Below, piece by piece: positions 22,801-35,240 of a stretch of DNA of 64,000 nt. Both the position numbers and the translations under genes were made by a program. A model generated the notes under the pieces. It made no database searches, was not told the DNA's origin, and was given only the letters and a program-made list of their open reading frames with translations. Within the stretch, counting starts at the first letter, position 1. Each line of letters starts with the position of its first letter. Source of the stretch: Branchiostoma lanceolatum (taxonomy: Eukaryota; Chordata; Leptocardii; Amphioxiformes; Branchiostomatidae); assembly GCF_035083965.1 (NCBI RefSeq), contig NC_089724.1, positions 17,850,410 through 17,914,409 of the forward strand, in the 5' to 3' direction.

Positions 22801-25800
22801 ACCATTCAGGACAATGCACAGACATAGACACAGACCTACCGACAGATACATATATACAAGCGAGAACAATGGCATTGTGTCCTCTTAAACTACTGGTAAA
22901 TTGTACTCAATCACTGGTGAAAGGTAGTGGATGCTACCTGAAACATCTGACCATTTACAAAATTTATCCAATTGCTTGAGTAACCTTTGTATTGTGTATA
23001 TGAATCTTATTACCTCGATGTGCTGGCATAACTGTATAGCAATGGAATAAGCAAAGGCTAAATGACCACAAGTAATCTAAAATCACATGCAAGACACATA
23101 CCTGACAGCAGGCCCTTGGAAAGCAAATCTTTCAACCCAGAATTTCTCCGTTTATGGAATCGGAAGGAGACTTCAGGATTCATAAACTCTTCCTCATTGA
23201 GACGGTTCCTTATCATCTCTACTAAGACAACTATTTGCAATTCTTTTGCCAGGTGGAGGATGTCTGCAAGTGGCAAGCCCTTCTCCTCCAAGTGTCCTGT
23301 GTACAGGAATTCAAGGCAATGCTGGAACACTTTGGGAAGAACATTGGGATTTAGAGTCACAAAGGTATGCAAGGTTGGCCGCTCTGACTCGAGAAAAGGA
23401 TCACTTCCATTCGCCAGATGAATGGAATGAACGACGGAATGTTCGAGGATGTGGCTTGGGAAGCCATGGAAGTCTGTCGTGCCATTTCCATTGGCATCCC
23501 CTTGGCCTAGCAGCTGGCTTTTTGTCACATTCAAATTGGAAGTCCTTGATGAGCCATTTTCTACGGAGGGGTCATTGTCAAGGCGAGTTGTGGATGGGTC
23601 CTTCTGATTGGTCAGATCTTGTGACAGATCCATCATAAAGAGGTCTTTGAAGAAAGGTGAGGCAGCGACAAGGAAGACTTTGTTGGTAGGAATCCTGACA
23701 CCTTGGGCCAGGAACGTTACGTCGCTGCAGATAGGGTTGTGGAAGAAGTCCCTGAGCTCCTCCACGTGTGTGTTTGATGGCACAGTGATGATTGGCAGCG
23801 CAGGAGGAGGGGGAAGGAAGGGAAGCTGCAGCAGGGGTTTCTGCACCTTCTTCAGGTTGGACTTCCAGAACAGGAATGATCGCCGGGCAAGGAGAGCTGC
23901 CCTGGTCACGTTGTGGAACAGGTCGCGGACGCCATAGCTGTCCACGACGCTTGTTTCGTAGTAAGGAATGCCGAGTTCTTTAGCTACGTTTCTTCCTTCA
24001 TCAGGCATCATGATGTCTGATGGTTTGACTTTTCTGCAAGCAAGAAAGGAGCAAGTTGATTGTAATGTTGACAATATACTTTAATAAGTGTTGTTTGGCT
24101 ATACACATGTATAACATATACAATGTATCACACATTTTCCAAACTCACTGAGATTGCAATTCAGCAAAGAAAATAAAAGATTTGTCTCCATCCAAATTCA
24201 AGCTACCAGTATCATTTCAAGGATTAATAGTGCAACAGTGCAATATACATGAATGGTATTGCTATATCTACCGAACACACCTTGCAAAGGGCCCTTTGTG
24301 TTTGTTGTACAAGTCCAGGTCTGCATATCGGAGATCTGCCTGGCAGCCCGTGAGAATGATAGGTGCGTGGGGACAGAACTGCTTGATTTCCGGGTACCAC
24401 ATCAGCATGGCGTGCTTCAGAGACGTTGGGTTGGCGATGGAGAAGCATAGCAACACCACGTCTGACCTAGAAAAGTGGCTGGATTCAGTGAAGTGGAAAT
24501 TTAGTGCCACAATGTCAGGTTCCAGCCTCAGCAAACTGCATCTATACTAACCATTGTATGTCACAGGAAGCTACATGTACACCAGTGTAACAGACCAGAA
24601 CAAACCCCTGGCTAGAATATACCTGGGTATGTTCAGGCCAGGGGTATAGTATTGGCCTATTACACCAGGCACTAGAACTGCCCTGTTGCCATGCATTAAA
24701 GGTCTTTTATCTTAAACAAATGGTACCTCCAATTCCAAAGTAACCAAGACAATGACATTCATGCCAACAATGTCTAATAATGTTCATGAGATGACCATTC
24801 TGTGCAGTTTAATTTTCAAACTTCAATTTCATGTTTTCTTTTTTTATTCCATGTCATCAAAAGCAGCATGCTGATTTCTGTCATTTTTTTGTCATAGTAT
24901 GGCAGTTCTAGTAAGGTTATGGGTTAGTTATTTGACAGTACAATGTACATATTAGTTGTTGACATATGCTACTGAAACTACTAGTGAGTCTGTCAGCACA
25001 TGCACTTTTAAAGGGGAAAGCTGGGGAGAAACAGACTAACTCTATCATGACAGTCCAGACAGTTCCCTCTACACTGAGGCTCTGAACTATGCCAAATATT
25101 AGTGCAATGTTACTTACTGATACTTGTGAGTGGACAACGTCTGTGCATCATTCACCAGGAAGGTCAAACAATGCCAGAACTTGACTAGTACTAGGAGAGA
25201 CTTGAGCGTGGCATTATTGAAATGAAGACTTTGTGATACGATATGTTTACTGGTCTGATAATACACTGGTTGGGTGGTCTGCTTAAAAGAGGTCTAGAGA
25301 GCTATTTTCACTTAGCGTTATCACCCAATGTAATTGATCAGCAGATTCTTGGATGAAATCTGCCGAACATGTGATTTCTGCAGTCAAATTTTTTAAATTG
25401 AATTTGGAAATTTGATACCAGTAATGCATACATTTGCTGTACGTTGAGAGTGGCTCTGGTGCATGGCTAATGCAGCTGTGGTATGGATAGGAATTATCTG
25501 TATGCATGGCATGTGCATGAAATATTAACAACTGTTACAGGGCTACACATTTGCCACATACATCTGACACAATTTATAATGATCAAACTCTCACTGAGTA
25601 TTCCCAACCTTTCGCAGATGCCTATCTTCTGTTCACAGCTGTTGTGTTGGCTGCTTAAGTTGCTAAATTTTTCATTTGTAGTAGCTTTTATAGTACCCGC
25701 TTCCAAAAATTGATAATCCTTAGATAGTAATTCATGAATAAGCACATGAACATGTAAATTTGCTGTAGAAACAAACATAATAAACTAAATGCACAGCACA

Positions 25801-27190
25801 TAACACAAATGGAACACATAACATACACCAAATACAGTCTGTACCTATCAATAATGACTGACATAAAAAGGCAATCAGAAACAGCAGACTTCACTGTTTT
25901 GACAATAAGCACCAAATATACAGAAACTGCAGTATGGAAACACACAAAGACGAACATACACATGACAATACACTGACTGCTACATCACCCTTACTGTCCT
26001 TGGTACTGAACTAGAGCTACACCTCCCTTACACTGTCCTTGGCACTGAATGACTGCTACACAACCCTTACTGTCCTTGATACTGAATCACATTCACAGCT
26101 ACACAGCTCTTACTGTCCTTGGCACTGAATGACAGCTGTCCTTGGTACTGAATCACAGCTTCACCATCCTTACTGTCCTTGATACACACCATGACAATAC
26201 ACTGACTGCAACATCACCCTTACTGTCCTTGGTACTGACCTAGAGCTACACCTCCCTTACATTGTCCTTGGTACTGAATCACAGCTACACCATTACACTG
26301 TCCTTGGTGCTGAATCACAGCTACACCATTACACTGTCCTTGGTGCTGAATCACAGCTACACCATTACACTGTCCTTGGTGCTGAATCACAGCTACACCA
26401 CCCTTACTGGCCTTGGTACTGAATCTCAGCTACACACCCTTACACTGTCCTTGATACGGAATGAATGCTACACCCCCTTAACTCTCCTTGATTCTAAATC
26501 ACAGCTATACTACCATTAGGGTGAAGTAACAATGATACATATTAACAGATGGAAACACACAAAGCCATAACAGACACCCATTCAGGATTATCCTACCTTC
26601 CATAGGCAAATCTCCTGTCCTTCTCATGATCACCGAAGGTGTCCCACAGGCGCAGAGACACATGCACACCATCCACTATGTCATAGGAGCGCTCCAATAT
26701 CTGTGAAGATTTGCAATTACCAATTAATGGCTTCAACAGTGAATTATCAAACATTGGCAAGAGATGTATTTACACTACACATTCTGTTGGTACATTATGT
26801 ATGCGATGATAGAATTGGTAAGGTAAGTACAGTTCAATACCAAAACTGCTACCATGTTTACAGTACGTCCCTGCACTTAATTGTTACCTGATGACTAGCC
26901 TCCCCCCTACTGTAGTACTTACACAACTGTGTGGCCCAAGGGCTATAGAAACGGAGTCGCGCACCTCCCTAGACAATGACAGGATTGTACCTAACACTTA
27001 CTTGTGGAGAGATCTGGTATTGGTCGATGGCCCACACTGTTGGCACATGGGTGGCCAGCAGCTGCTGTTTAGTTATAGGAGTGGCACAGGCACGTGCACA
27101 TATGAGCCGTGTCTTCCCGACAGCGTTGTCCCCCACCACTACACACTTTACAAGCTCCACCAGGTGAGGCCGCTGATTCAGTAGAGCCAT
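19880..27190 (-). CDS. RHOBTB1/2-type atypical Rho GTPase, complete
   Basis: Nine coding exons in transcript order: 27002-27190, 26597-26700, 24281-24466, 23102-24033, 22577-22695, 22111-22261, 21521-21609, 20541-20689 and 19880-19991; all GT-AG, 676 aa. The N-terminal Rho-like domain has P-loop GDNAVGKT (residues 20-27), but [10 protein letters not shown] replaces the usual DTxGQE and GCQADLRY replaces the base-specificity motif, as in vertebrate RHOBTB. A proline-rich stretch ([10 protein letters not shown]) follows, then a BTB1 domain split by a long insert (about 240-460), then BTB2 (about 466-560), then the conserved C-terminal region (HRWPPIWYLKERD). Family role: CUL3 ubiquitin-ligase adaptor. 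Start: ATG at 27190, just inside an acceptor (TTCCACTGCAG) at about 27203; an upstream ATG at 27265 would need that intron retained. It ends KKWCF. Probably the single orthologue of RHOBTB1 and RHOBTB2. Confidence 0.94.
20274..20512. mobile_element. MITE family 1, copy 2
   Basis: Full-length relative of the copy at 115-345, with both terminal repeats (AAGGCCACATC.. at the left, ..GTGTGGCCT at the right) and the same interior, including TTTGGTGCACACA and AAGTTTTCACCCCAGCCTT. It ends only some 29 bp before a RHOBTB exon boundary (20541) and lies in the intron. Confidence 0.75.
24582..24669. repeat. 88-bp imperfect palindrome with flanking direct repeats
   Basis: The stretch TGTAACAGACCAG..CCCCTGGC reads almost the same on the opposite strand (TGTAATAGGCCAA..CCCCTGGC), giving a near full-length hairpin. 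TACACCAG occurs at 24578-24585 and at 24661-24668, overlapping the palindrome ends. It may be a miniature element; class unknown. RHOBTB intron. Confidence 0.55.
25970..26515. repeat. 36-bp minisatellite
   Basis: Tandem units beginning ACTGTCCTTGGTGCTGAATC and ending CACCATTAC. Three near-perfect units lie between about 26297 and 26404, with decayed units of similar and longer period on both sides. The open frame across it is an artefact of the 36-bp period. RHOBTB intron 2. Confidence 0.75.
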
Positions 27191-27637
27191 TCCAGACGCA
27201 TTCCTGCAGTGGAAGATAGCGTTCCAGAAGTTGAGTCTATTCCTTCTCTCGTATTGATCTTGCATAGTTTCTACGCATGATAAGGAACTAATTGCATCAA
27301 GATCCAGACACTGTGTACATGAATATTCTTAATTTCCTCTTCACAGCGGATAGAATCTAATTGTCACCTGATTGAGTAGTATCTAATGGAGATCTGGTAT
27401 TCTGTATCTGATGGTTCATGCCTTAATTCTCATTTCAGATACAAAGGCAAATGAGCAGAGTTATATGGAGCTGCATAAACATCAATGTGTGGTCACTTTC
27501 TTTAGATGATAACAAGTTAATAGAAGAAAATTGTATTTCATGAGGATAACAGAAAACAAAACGAATTGAATAAGTCTAAACAATTCTTAGATATGAGGAT
27601 ATCAGTTATTTAATCTTCTCAAAAAAAAGAATTTTAT

Positions 27638-27726
27638 AAAAAAAATTCATGAAAACAGAAGGCAGGGCATTTTTTTTTTTTGGAAAATAAAAATCTGTTA
27701 ACCAAGAAATTAAATTGTTGTGGCCT
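27638..27726. mobile_element. MITE family 1, rearranged fragment
   Basis: Carries the right terminal repeat (AATCTGTTAACCAAGAAATT..GTGGCCTA) preceded by TTCATGAAAACAGAAGGC, which is the reverse complement of interior sequence of the other copies. It therefore looks like an internally inverted remnant. Confidence 0.55.
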
Positions 27727-28973
27727 AAGGGTATTCAACTGTGTAACAGTATCTCTGCAACTGTCCAGTCAATTAGGTGAGAACTAAGAGACTGGGGAAT
27801 AATGAGTGCAAAGACGGCATTCCTCAATAAATTAGTCATCTTGAATAAGAAAACCTAACAACATACATGTAGCCTGTACCTGTACATCATACTGGAATTG
27901 TTCCTGCTACAAAATCATTGTGCTACCATCTATTTAGAAAACAAACAAAATGCAATACCCTGTACGTGTATTACCATGGCAGTCTGGCCTAGCTGCCCAT
28001 CTTTCAAATAAAAAGTGTCTAGGTACATGCCCCCAGGGGCCTGGTGGGCAGACCAGCTTTGCTTTCATTTATCTCTCAGTAATAATCAGGACTTCAAACT
28101 GAACCCCATCCACCTGTTCCTTATACTTTGCAACTACTACTTCTGCAACATAATTGAGACTCGTTCCAAATTTATCTCCTTTCTTGAACCTGCAAGCACC
28201 TATCCATATCCAAAATCAAGAAAATCCAAAATAGGCCCAAAATAGTTTAACCTCTGTCAATTTACAAATCCTACAAAGGGAAGTAATACAAACGTGTCAG
28301 CCCTGCTGATGGTCATGTGGTGTTGTTTTGAAATATGGCTGGCTGGTGAGGGCCGCTATGGTGTTTGAACATTGAACCTGACAACTCTCAGAAGTCTTGC
28401 CTTGAGAGCACTAACTTGCCCAAGGGAGGTGTGAAACATCAAGCCTAGTGAGTCATCTATAAATAAATTGTACTTAATGGGGAGGTCCTAAACTCTAATC
28501 TCATAATCCCACGTCCCACACATTGGCTTATCACATTCATTGGGAGGATTCCAAGTCACATACATGTATGGGGATGCAATATAAGTTTAGTTACATGTCT
28601 CATATCAATGCTTGATAATGTCATGTACTAAACAAACGACCTAATTCTAGTCTAAGCAAACTATGTCTATTTTGCCATCATCGCATAGCAAATACAGGAA
28701 GACATATATTGATTTTTCACAATTGATTGTTGATTTATGAATCAATAAAATGAATTAATGTTTTCTTTTTGTGTGTGTGTGTATACTGTAGGTCTAAGGA
28801 AGTGGAGAATTGATTGTGAAAGATTCCTGGCTTTTGATACAGGTCTAGGAATTCTTGTGATAATTTTGCAAAGGGAATATTGACAGAAAAACATTGACAA
28901 TACGCCACTTGGGTGGGAGCTCTGAGGTACTGACCAGTACAATATGTAGGTCATGTGGGAGAACAGGTCTTAC

Positions 28974-29020
28974 CGGCTAAGTTGCTTGCAAGGTTGTTTG
29001 GTTGACTGGCAGACAGTATT
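28974..29020 (-). other. Candidate non-coding 5' exon of RHOBTB
   Basis: On the minus strand a clear acceptor (GATTTTCCTTCAG) and a strong donor (CCG/GTAAGACC) enclose 47 bases without a required reading frame. Position between the first coding exon and the candidate first exon at 34890 fits an untranslated exon. No expression evidence. Confidence 0.35.
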
Positions 29021-30371
29021 CTGAAGGAAAATCATGACGTTTTGATTGTGATTGGTCTGAGGCTCTAATCTATAATTATTGAATACAATGTACAAGTAAA
29101 GTAATAAATCTAAGAACAGACCTGAGCCACAGCTAGCAGCTGGTGGTGTTTGGTTACAATTATTTATATGCTTATTGTAAATAGACCCGACCTGATAGTG
29201 TCAAAGTGTCTGTTCCGCCATCAATATAGCTTAAAAATAGTGCTAATAATGGAGGTGAGTCAACTAATATGACGATTTGTAATTGTCATCCTGTTACTTT
29301 GGATTAACTAAGTGATAAAGTGCTTATAATCCACGAGATCCATTACCATTCACTTTTAACATGTAATTTTAGGCTAATGTTATATATAAATACACACACA
29401 CATAGGTATGTCAATGTTCAATCAAAGTGAATTCTATGAACAAATTGTCAGTTGTACACATGAAACCTGTGTGTGATCTAAAAGGGATTAGGCATTACAT
29501 GCACATGACTAAGTGTTAATTCAATCAGCCACCCAGCAATATGGGGAAATCTGTCACATCCATTTTTTAAAGAATCAAACTGCCACTGTGTTCATTACAT
29601 TCTCAAAGCAACAATGACCTATTGCACACATTATTTAAACATGATACACAGATTGAGAAAAAAAGCCATAATCACTATATGTCTCTTGCACACATCTTAG
29701 TCAAACAAGACCATGGTCCATACAGCACAGGACATTATGGTCAATTTCATGTTCCATTTAAATTCACCCAATTCCATTAGGCTCATGGTAATGAGAGTCA
29801 GGCATGAAAAGTTGTACTTATAAGTCAGAATTCATATATTTGTGGCCCATCATCGGTATTGGAATCTATGTAGAACGTGGTCAGAATGCTTACCGTACCC
29901 TTGACCCAGCCAATATCCATTACTCTGAGAGTCTTAACAACATGTATACTGAGAGTATCATACAATTTGTATTGATACATTTTGTGATGTCAAATTCAAA
30001 CGGACCCTATCTCAGGGGCAAGTTAAACAATTAACAGTGGAAAGTAAAAAATATACCAAGTGCAGACAGGCTTGATACAGCCTTGGGCAATTTCAGAAAA
30101 GAAAATGATAGCATATGAAATGTCTTCGTACGTTTTAAGGGTTGTGGTCAGCTGGACATGAGCACAATGCTAGCCCACAGCAAGCCAAAGGAAACATATT
30201 GCATACTAGGTTTGACGATATAATAATTGAAAACAATAACACAAACACATACAAGGGACCCATCCACTCCTGATCAGCATTGCCTGAAAGACACAGCAGA
30301 TTCTCTAACATCAGGAGGAAGTAGGCAAGTTGCCAGAGTGACTCTGGGATAGATAGGAACTATGTTGGTGT

Positions 30372-30570
30372 CAGGGGTTTATCTAAACCAGGAAAGAGGG
30401 GCGCTGCACCCTCTTGTTTCAGCCCAGCGCCCCCTTGTCAAATTCAGATTTTTGCTTAATATCTGGCATACAGCCTTCACTCAGCGATTGATTTTTAAAT
30501 AAATACATAGAATTCGCTCCCTCGCCTGTGTGTGCTCCCTCTTGTTCAATTTTTCTAGAAAAAAACCCTG
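30372..30570. mobile_element. Possible hAT-like MITE
   Basis: Ends CAGGGGTTTATCTA and TAGAAAAAAACCCTG are inverted relatives, and CAGGG termini are typical of hAT elements. The interior repeats GCGC..CCCTCTTG. An 8-bp target duplication is not convincing (flanks share only GGTGT out of register). Confidence 0.35.
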
Positions 30571-31367
30571 GGTGTTATTTGACACATTGTCAATAAAACA
30601 AAAGAAGACTATTTGTGCCCTGCTTGCACTGAGCAGTTTTAAATAACGACTATGCATATACTCACCTTATTTTGACTATACTAAGGTAGCTTAGAGAACA
30701 TCATCTCTTCAAGAACAAATGCAATGGTTCTGTGCAATGTTTCAGATGTAAATCATTTGGAGAACAATGTTTTGTTGACATTTACACTACAGTACATATT
30801 GTTATGTATATTTACATGTATACATAGATAATGTAAAGTTCATGCATACATATATATATAACACTTTGCACCAGTCATCCATGCTCTACACAATTGCAAT
30901 GTCATTATCATGCTATAATTGCTGTAAATGTTCCATTCACAATGCACTACTGGACAGTATCAAAGCCATTATAATAAGGGCTGACCTGTAAGACCTCTGA
31001 GTCAGTTATTGTGAATACACCTTAAGGCCTGTGTCACTGACAGTGGGCTGATGGGGCCAATTCCTCGGCAGGTTTTCTAATTTCCTGTGCATCCACATCT
31101 TTTTACATCGCACCACAGCATGATTCACCATAAGCCCGTGTAAAGATTGATATGTAAGTCGGAACACAACTGAGTCTCCTCGTGCTGTCTGTTTAACACT
31201 GATGACGCACGCAAAGTAAGTGGGGAGTCAGGCTGAACCTGGCTGGAATATTAAAAGGGAAATCATACAAACCTGATGAAGCACCTCGCGCTGAACTGTA
31301 GAGAGTCCATTGAAACATTAGTGATTATATAAACCAGACTTAACAAATCAATTTCTGATCATGCATA

Positions 31368-32148
31368 ACGGGGGGTGCCCAAATATCGGACATTTTTGTA
31401 CGCGCTGGAACTCACGGCGCTCCATTGCTGGTTGCCAGAGAATGGTCATGTTTTAATGAATGAATTTTGAACACATTCATCTAAAATAGGCTACTACGCG
31501 GCCCGACGTACGTATTGAATGCGGCCCGACTTACGAAATCATTACGAAAAAACGACACCGCTTACATCAACAATACTCCGTCTACTTATTGGGAAATATC
31601 TTCGCCATCTCTGTATTCAGTTTCCTTTTCATAGATGGTACCAATCACATGTTAAAGCGTAACAAAACTGTGCGTTGAATTGTTCCGCCACCATCGCGGC
31701 CCAAAAAAATGGCGGGAAAACAACGTCGTCAGACGACAGCAATGTTTACGTTGTTTTTCTTTGGTCGGTTTTCTTCTCAACAAACACTTAAAGACCCAAA
31801 TTTTTAGTGTTTTATGAAGTTATTTTTCTTATGTGTATGATAGCTGTGTGACTTATGTATCTGCTTGGCACAGGTCGTATATTTAGGTGCCGGGCCGTCT
31901 AGCTACGCAGTGATCCTCTACTTAGCGCTACCATCATTATTGTCAAAATACTACTTTTCAACAAAACAAGAAATGAATATGTACACATATGTTTTGAATG
32001 TAATTGACAATTATGTGCATGAACTTGGGTTATTTACCTTCCTTACCAGCATAGTCATTGGACACAAACACGGCGTACTTATGCAAAATAAGATCAGTAA
32101 AAAATCCGTGCGATATTAGGGCGCGTGCGAAGTCAGGGCGCCCCCCGT
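31368..32148. mobile_element. 781-bp element with ACGGGGGG inverted ends
   Basis: Left end ACGGGGGGTGCCC and right end GGGCGCCCCCCGT, bounded by TA on each side (31366-31367 and 32149-32150), as for TA-targeting DNA transposons. Locally GC-rich ends in an A/T-rich region. No transposase recognised; the open frame at 31865-32119 has no known domain. Confidence 0.5.
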
Positions 32149-34889
32149 TACATATAGATTATCATACAATAAGACTTTTTGCTAATTCAAAGTCTACATC
32201 TTATTTTCTTGATATTACTAGTACAGTATGTATAATGTAGATTCAATCCATATAACAGTTACATGTAATACATTTTAAAAACATCAATCACGGTACTGCT
32301 AACAGTAATAGTACCAATAATTTATACACAAAATACAAACATGCCTTCCAAAATGTTATCAATCATCAGGACTTTTTACATCAGTGCCAAAAGGATCCTA
32401 CTCCATTAGATCACAGTTCTAATGTGTAAATCACTGTAATGATAAAGATGAAAGCACCTGGTATACACAAAAATCATAACTATTTTGCAGCCATGCATGC
32501 ATCTGCTTGTACCTGAGGGAGTTACGAACACCTGACTTTTGGCCTATCTTTTACATTGTGATTGATGATAATATATCATTGATATAGACAGACAACCTGT
32601 TACTTCTATGTATTTCCAAGAACATATGAATAATTCAAAATTTTGCACTTTGCTAGTCATTTTCGTTCAAGTACAAAGGTTTAACCTTTCTGCAACGGCT
32701 AACATCACATAGTTACTTAAGGCCCATTTTGAAAAACAAAAGCTAGTTTCCTTGTGTACTTGTCATGACTTGTAGTTGCCTGTTGTCTTAGGTGACATCA
32801 TGACAATGGTATTCGCCAATAGTTGGGACAGCAACAAGGCAGAGGAAACTATATAAGGAGTGAAAAGCATGGCTGGAATGTGGCTATTTGATGGTCAAAC
32901 TCTGTAATCTGTTTGGCTGGTTAAGCACAATGGCCGGACAGCTGTTGCTATGCAGAGATTACATCCTGTGTTCCTGTGTGTTTCGTGACAGAGCCTCCAC
33001 ATGAATCAGTAATATGAACATTCTTCTGACAGTACCAATTTGATGCAGCATATCCTTTGGTAACCAAAGTCTATTGCTGTCCTGCCAGCTTTGACAAGAG
33101 TCAGACCACTGGTGAATTGGGCTGGCCGAAAGTCAAGGACAGAATACGAAATCTGGATGGGTCAAATGAAAAATGTATCAATCCGCCTTTTCTGGTGTAT
33201 TTTATGTCCCTTGCATATAGTACATGTACTAGTACTATATCATGTAGCACACATCATTAAAGTGAGGGTGCTCTTATATTAATACTGGCTTACATGGGCA
33301 CATCCTGTACACTGCAGACTGTTGATCATGTTGGTAATATAGTAACATATTTTCGTCACCAGGCTTGGTGAGTATAAGAAATCATTAGCTCCCCAGCCAT
33401 GATCACAACTCCCTAGCAACTGGCAATTGCAAATACACCTAATCTACCATCAATGCAGTATGAATTCCCAGGGTGTGTCAGTGTCCCATAAGACTGTTTG
33501 TAAAGGTAACAAACCAAACAATACATTTCAGTCAGGTCAGTTAAGTACTAAAGGTTACTGTTCTTACTGCTCTCTTTCCTTGTGTTGAGCAACTTGTGTA
33601 GAGTAAATGTATCTTTTGGTTTGGCAATACATTAACTGCATAATATAGAGCCTTCTCCATGAATACCTGGCTATGTGCTCAGGCCAGGTAGGCAAATTGC
33701 TCGTTGAAAACCTACTCTCTGTAACTGTAACTGTTCGTAAGAACATACGGTTAAAAACCTATGCAAATCCTATCTGCTAGACATCAAAACAACTGTCTGA
33801 GTGTCTCCATTGCACACCCTCTGGCTGACGACACAATGCATTACACAGTACACACACACCATCCATGGCACGGACTTTAGTTTGGAGAATCTGATGTTGT
33901 GACTTCTCCATATCAGGTATCATCTACTAGTATACACTCAACACTCTTATTAGTCTAACAGTGCATGGAAAAATACTTGGCCATAGACTATAGAGAAATT
34001 GTGAGTTCTGAAAACCCTTGATATCCACATCAATCATAGAAGTACTTGTTCCACAGGATACTCAGTAAACACACTGTAAATCCATGTTTTGTTGTGACTA
34101 GACCTGGGGCTGGGCTCTCTGACAGCTGTTATATCTCAACATGCTGATAATGAAACAAGGATTCTGTGGAGAAAAAATATTTACTAATCACAATGGCACA
34201 GGTTCCTGGGATGTGTGGTATCGCTGATATCACATTTCTGTCATAATAGAGGGGGGAGAGTCACTAATGGATGGGGAGGGGAAGAGTTGTTTATGTGTAG
34301 CCTGTAATGAATCTGGGATACATTTTGAGGCAGACAGCTAGCCTTGACCCCACCACCTCAGGACACATAAACTTGCACAGCTGGACACATGGATAAGGGG
34401 AGCTGTCGGACAGTTTTCTGGAGGTGGTGACGTCTAATAATAATGAGCAATGAATGCAAAATTCTATCATTCTCGTCTTTTCTTTCCAATGGTATTCAAA
34501 ATACATACGACATCAAAAGCTGTTTTCCGGAGTGGTTGAAAACAACAGCCATGCATGACCTAAAACGACAAGCATGGAAATTGAAACTCTTGGTCTAGGT
34601 CAAGTACAATCTATGCACACAAGCAACATCCTGGTATAACTATAAATGTTACATGTTATGTACAGTATTTGTCTACATACGTGTTTGTAGTATCATGTTG
34701 ATGTGTCAGATAATGTCGATATACTAAGAACACAATCTGCAACTTCCACAGATCAGACTGTCACCGGTGCACCACTAGCCCAGTTTACACCAATTGTTAC
34801 TTAAGTCAAGATCTGTGCCAAATATTCCCTCCGTTTAGCAGTTGGTGCCAGCGGTAATTAAGGCGTTGACACTAAGCTTGTTTCCTTAC
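32149..34889. other. No gene recognised (RHOBTB 5' intron)
   Basis: A/T-rich, no coding exon, no clear element. Interpreted as first-intron sequence of RHOBTB if the 34890 donor is real. Confidence 0.4.
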
Positions 34890-35240
34890 CTGACGAATCG
34901 AGGACTCAATCGCGGCTAGTCGTCGGGGAATGCGTCCACACCAGCCTATAACCGCCTCAGACAGATCTCTGCTCGTCTGACGGTGCGAAGGGGAAGAAGA
35001 CTGTGGCCATCTCGCAGGAAAAGCGGTGTTCTGTGAGCCCGCGTTCTGGAGACATCCACAAGATCAGGGGATCAGACGACAGTGGGATCACGAGGAACTG
35101 ATCGGTGGGATCGGCTAGCGGTGGATTCCTCGAGATCAGAAGGCAGTGGGATCCGCGAGATCAGACGATAACGGGATCCGCAAGATCAGACGACTGCAGG
35201 ATTACGGAACCGGACGGGACGGATCCTGCACACACTTCCA
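34890..35240 (-). other. Candidate first non-coding exon and promoter of RHOBTB
   Basis: A strong minus-strand donor (TCGTCAG/GTAAGG, exon end 34890) terminates a GC-rich island of about 350 bp that stands out in an A/T-rich region. A TGACGTAA half-CRE is near 35247. It contains a 25-bp minisatellite. Exon start is not resolvable. Confidence 0.4.
35059..35207. repeat. 25-bp minisatellite in RHOBTB 5' exon candidate
   Basis: Four or more imperfect units starting GAGATCAGACGACAGT and ending GGGATCCGC, on the plus strand. Confidence 0.6.

Noticed and set aside
26262-26519. Repetitive 85-codon plus-strand protein
   Set aside because: It is a 36-bp minisatellite read in one of its open frames, inside an intron of the opposite-strand RHOBTB gene.
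31865-32119. 84-codon plus-strand open frame inside the 31368-32148 element
   Set aside because: No family resemblance and no start context; the element is treated as non-coding.
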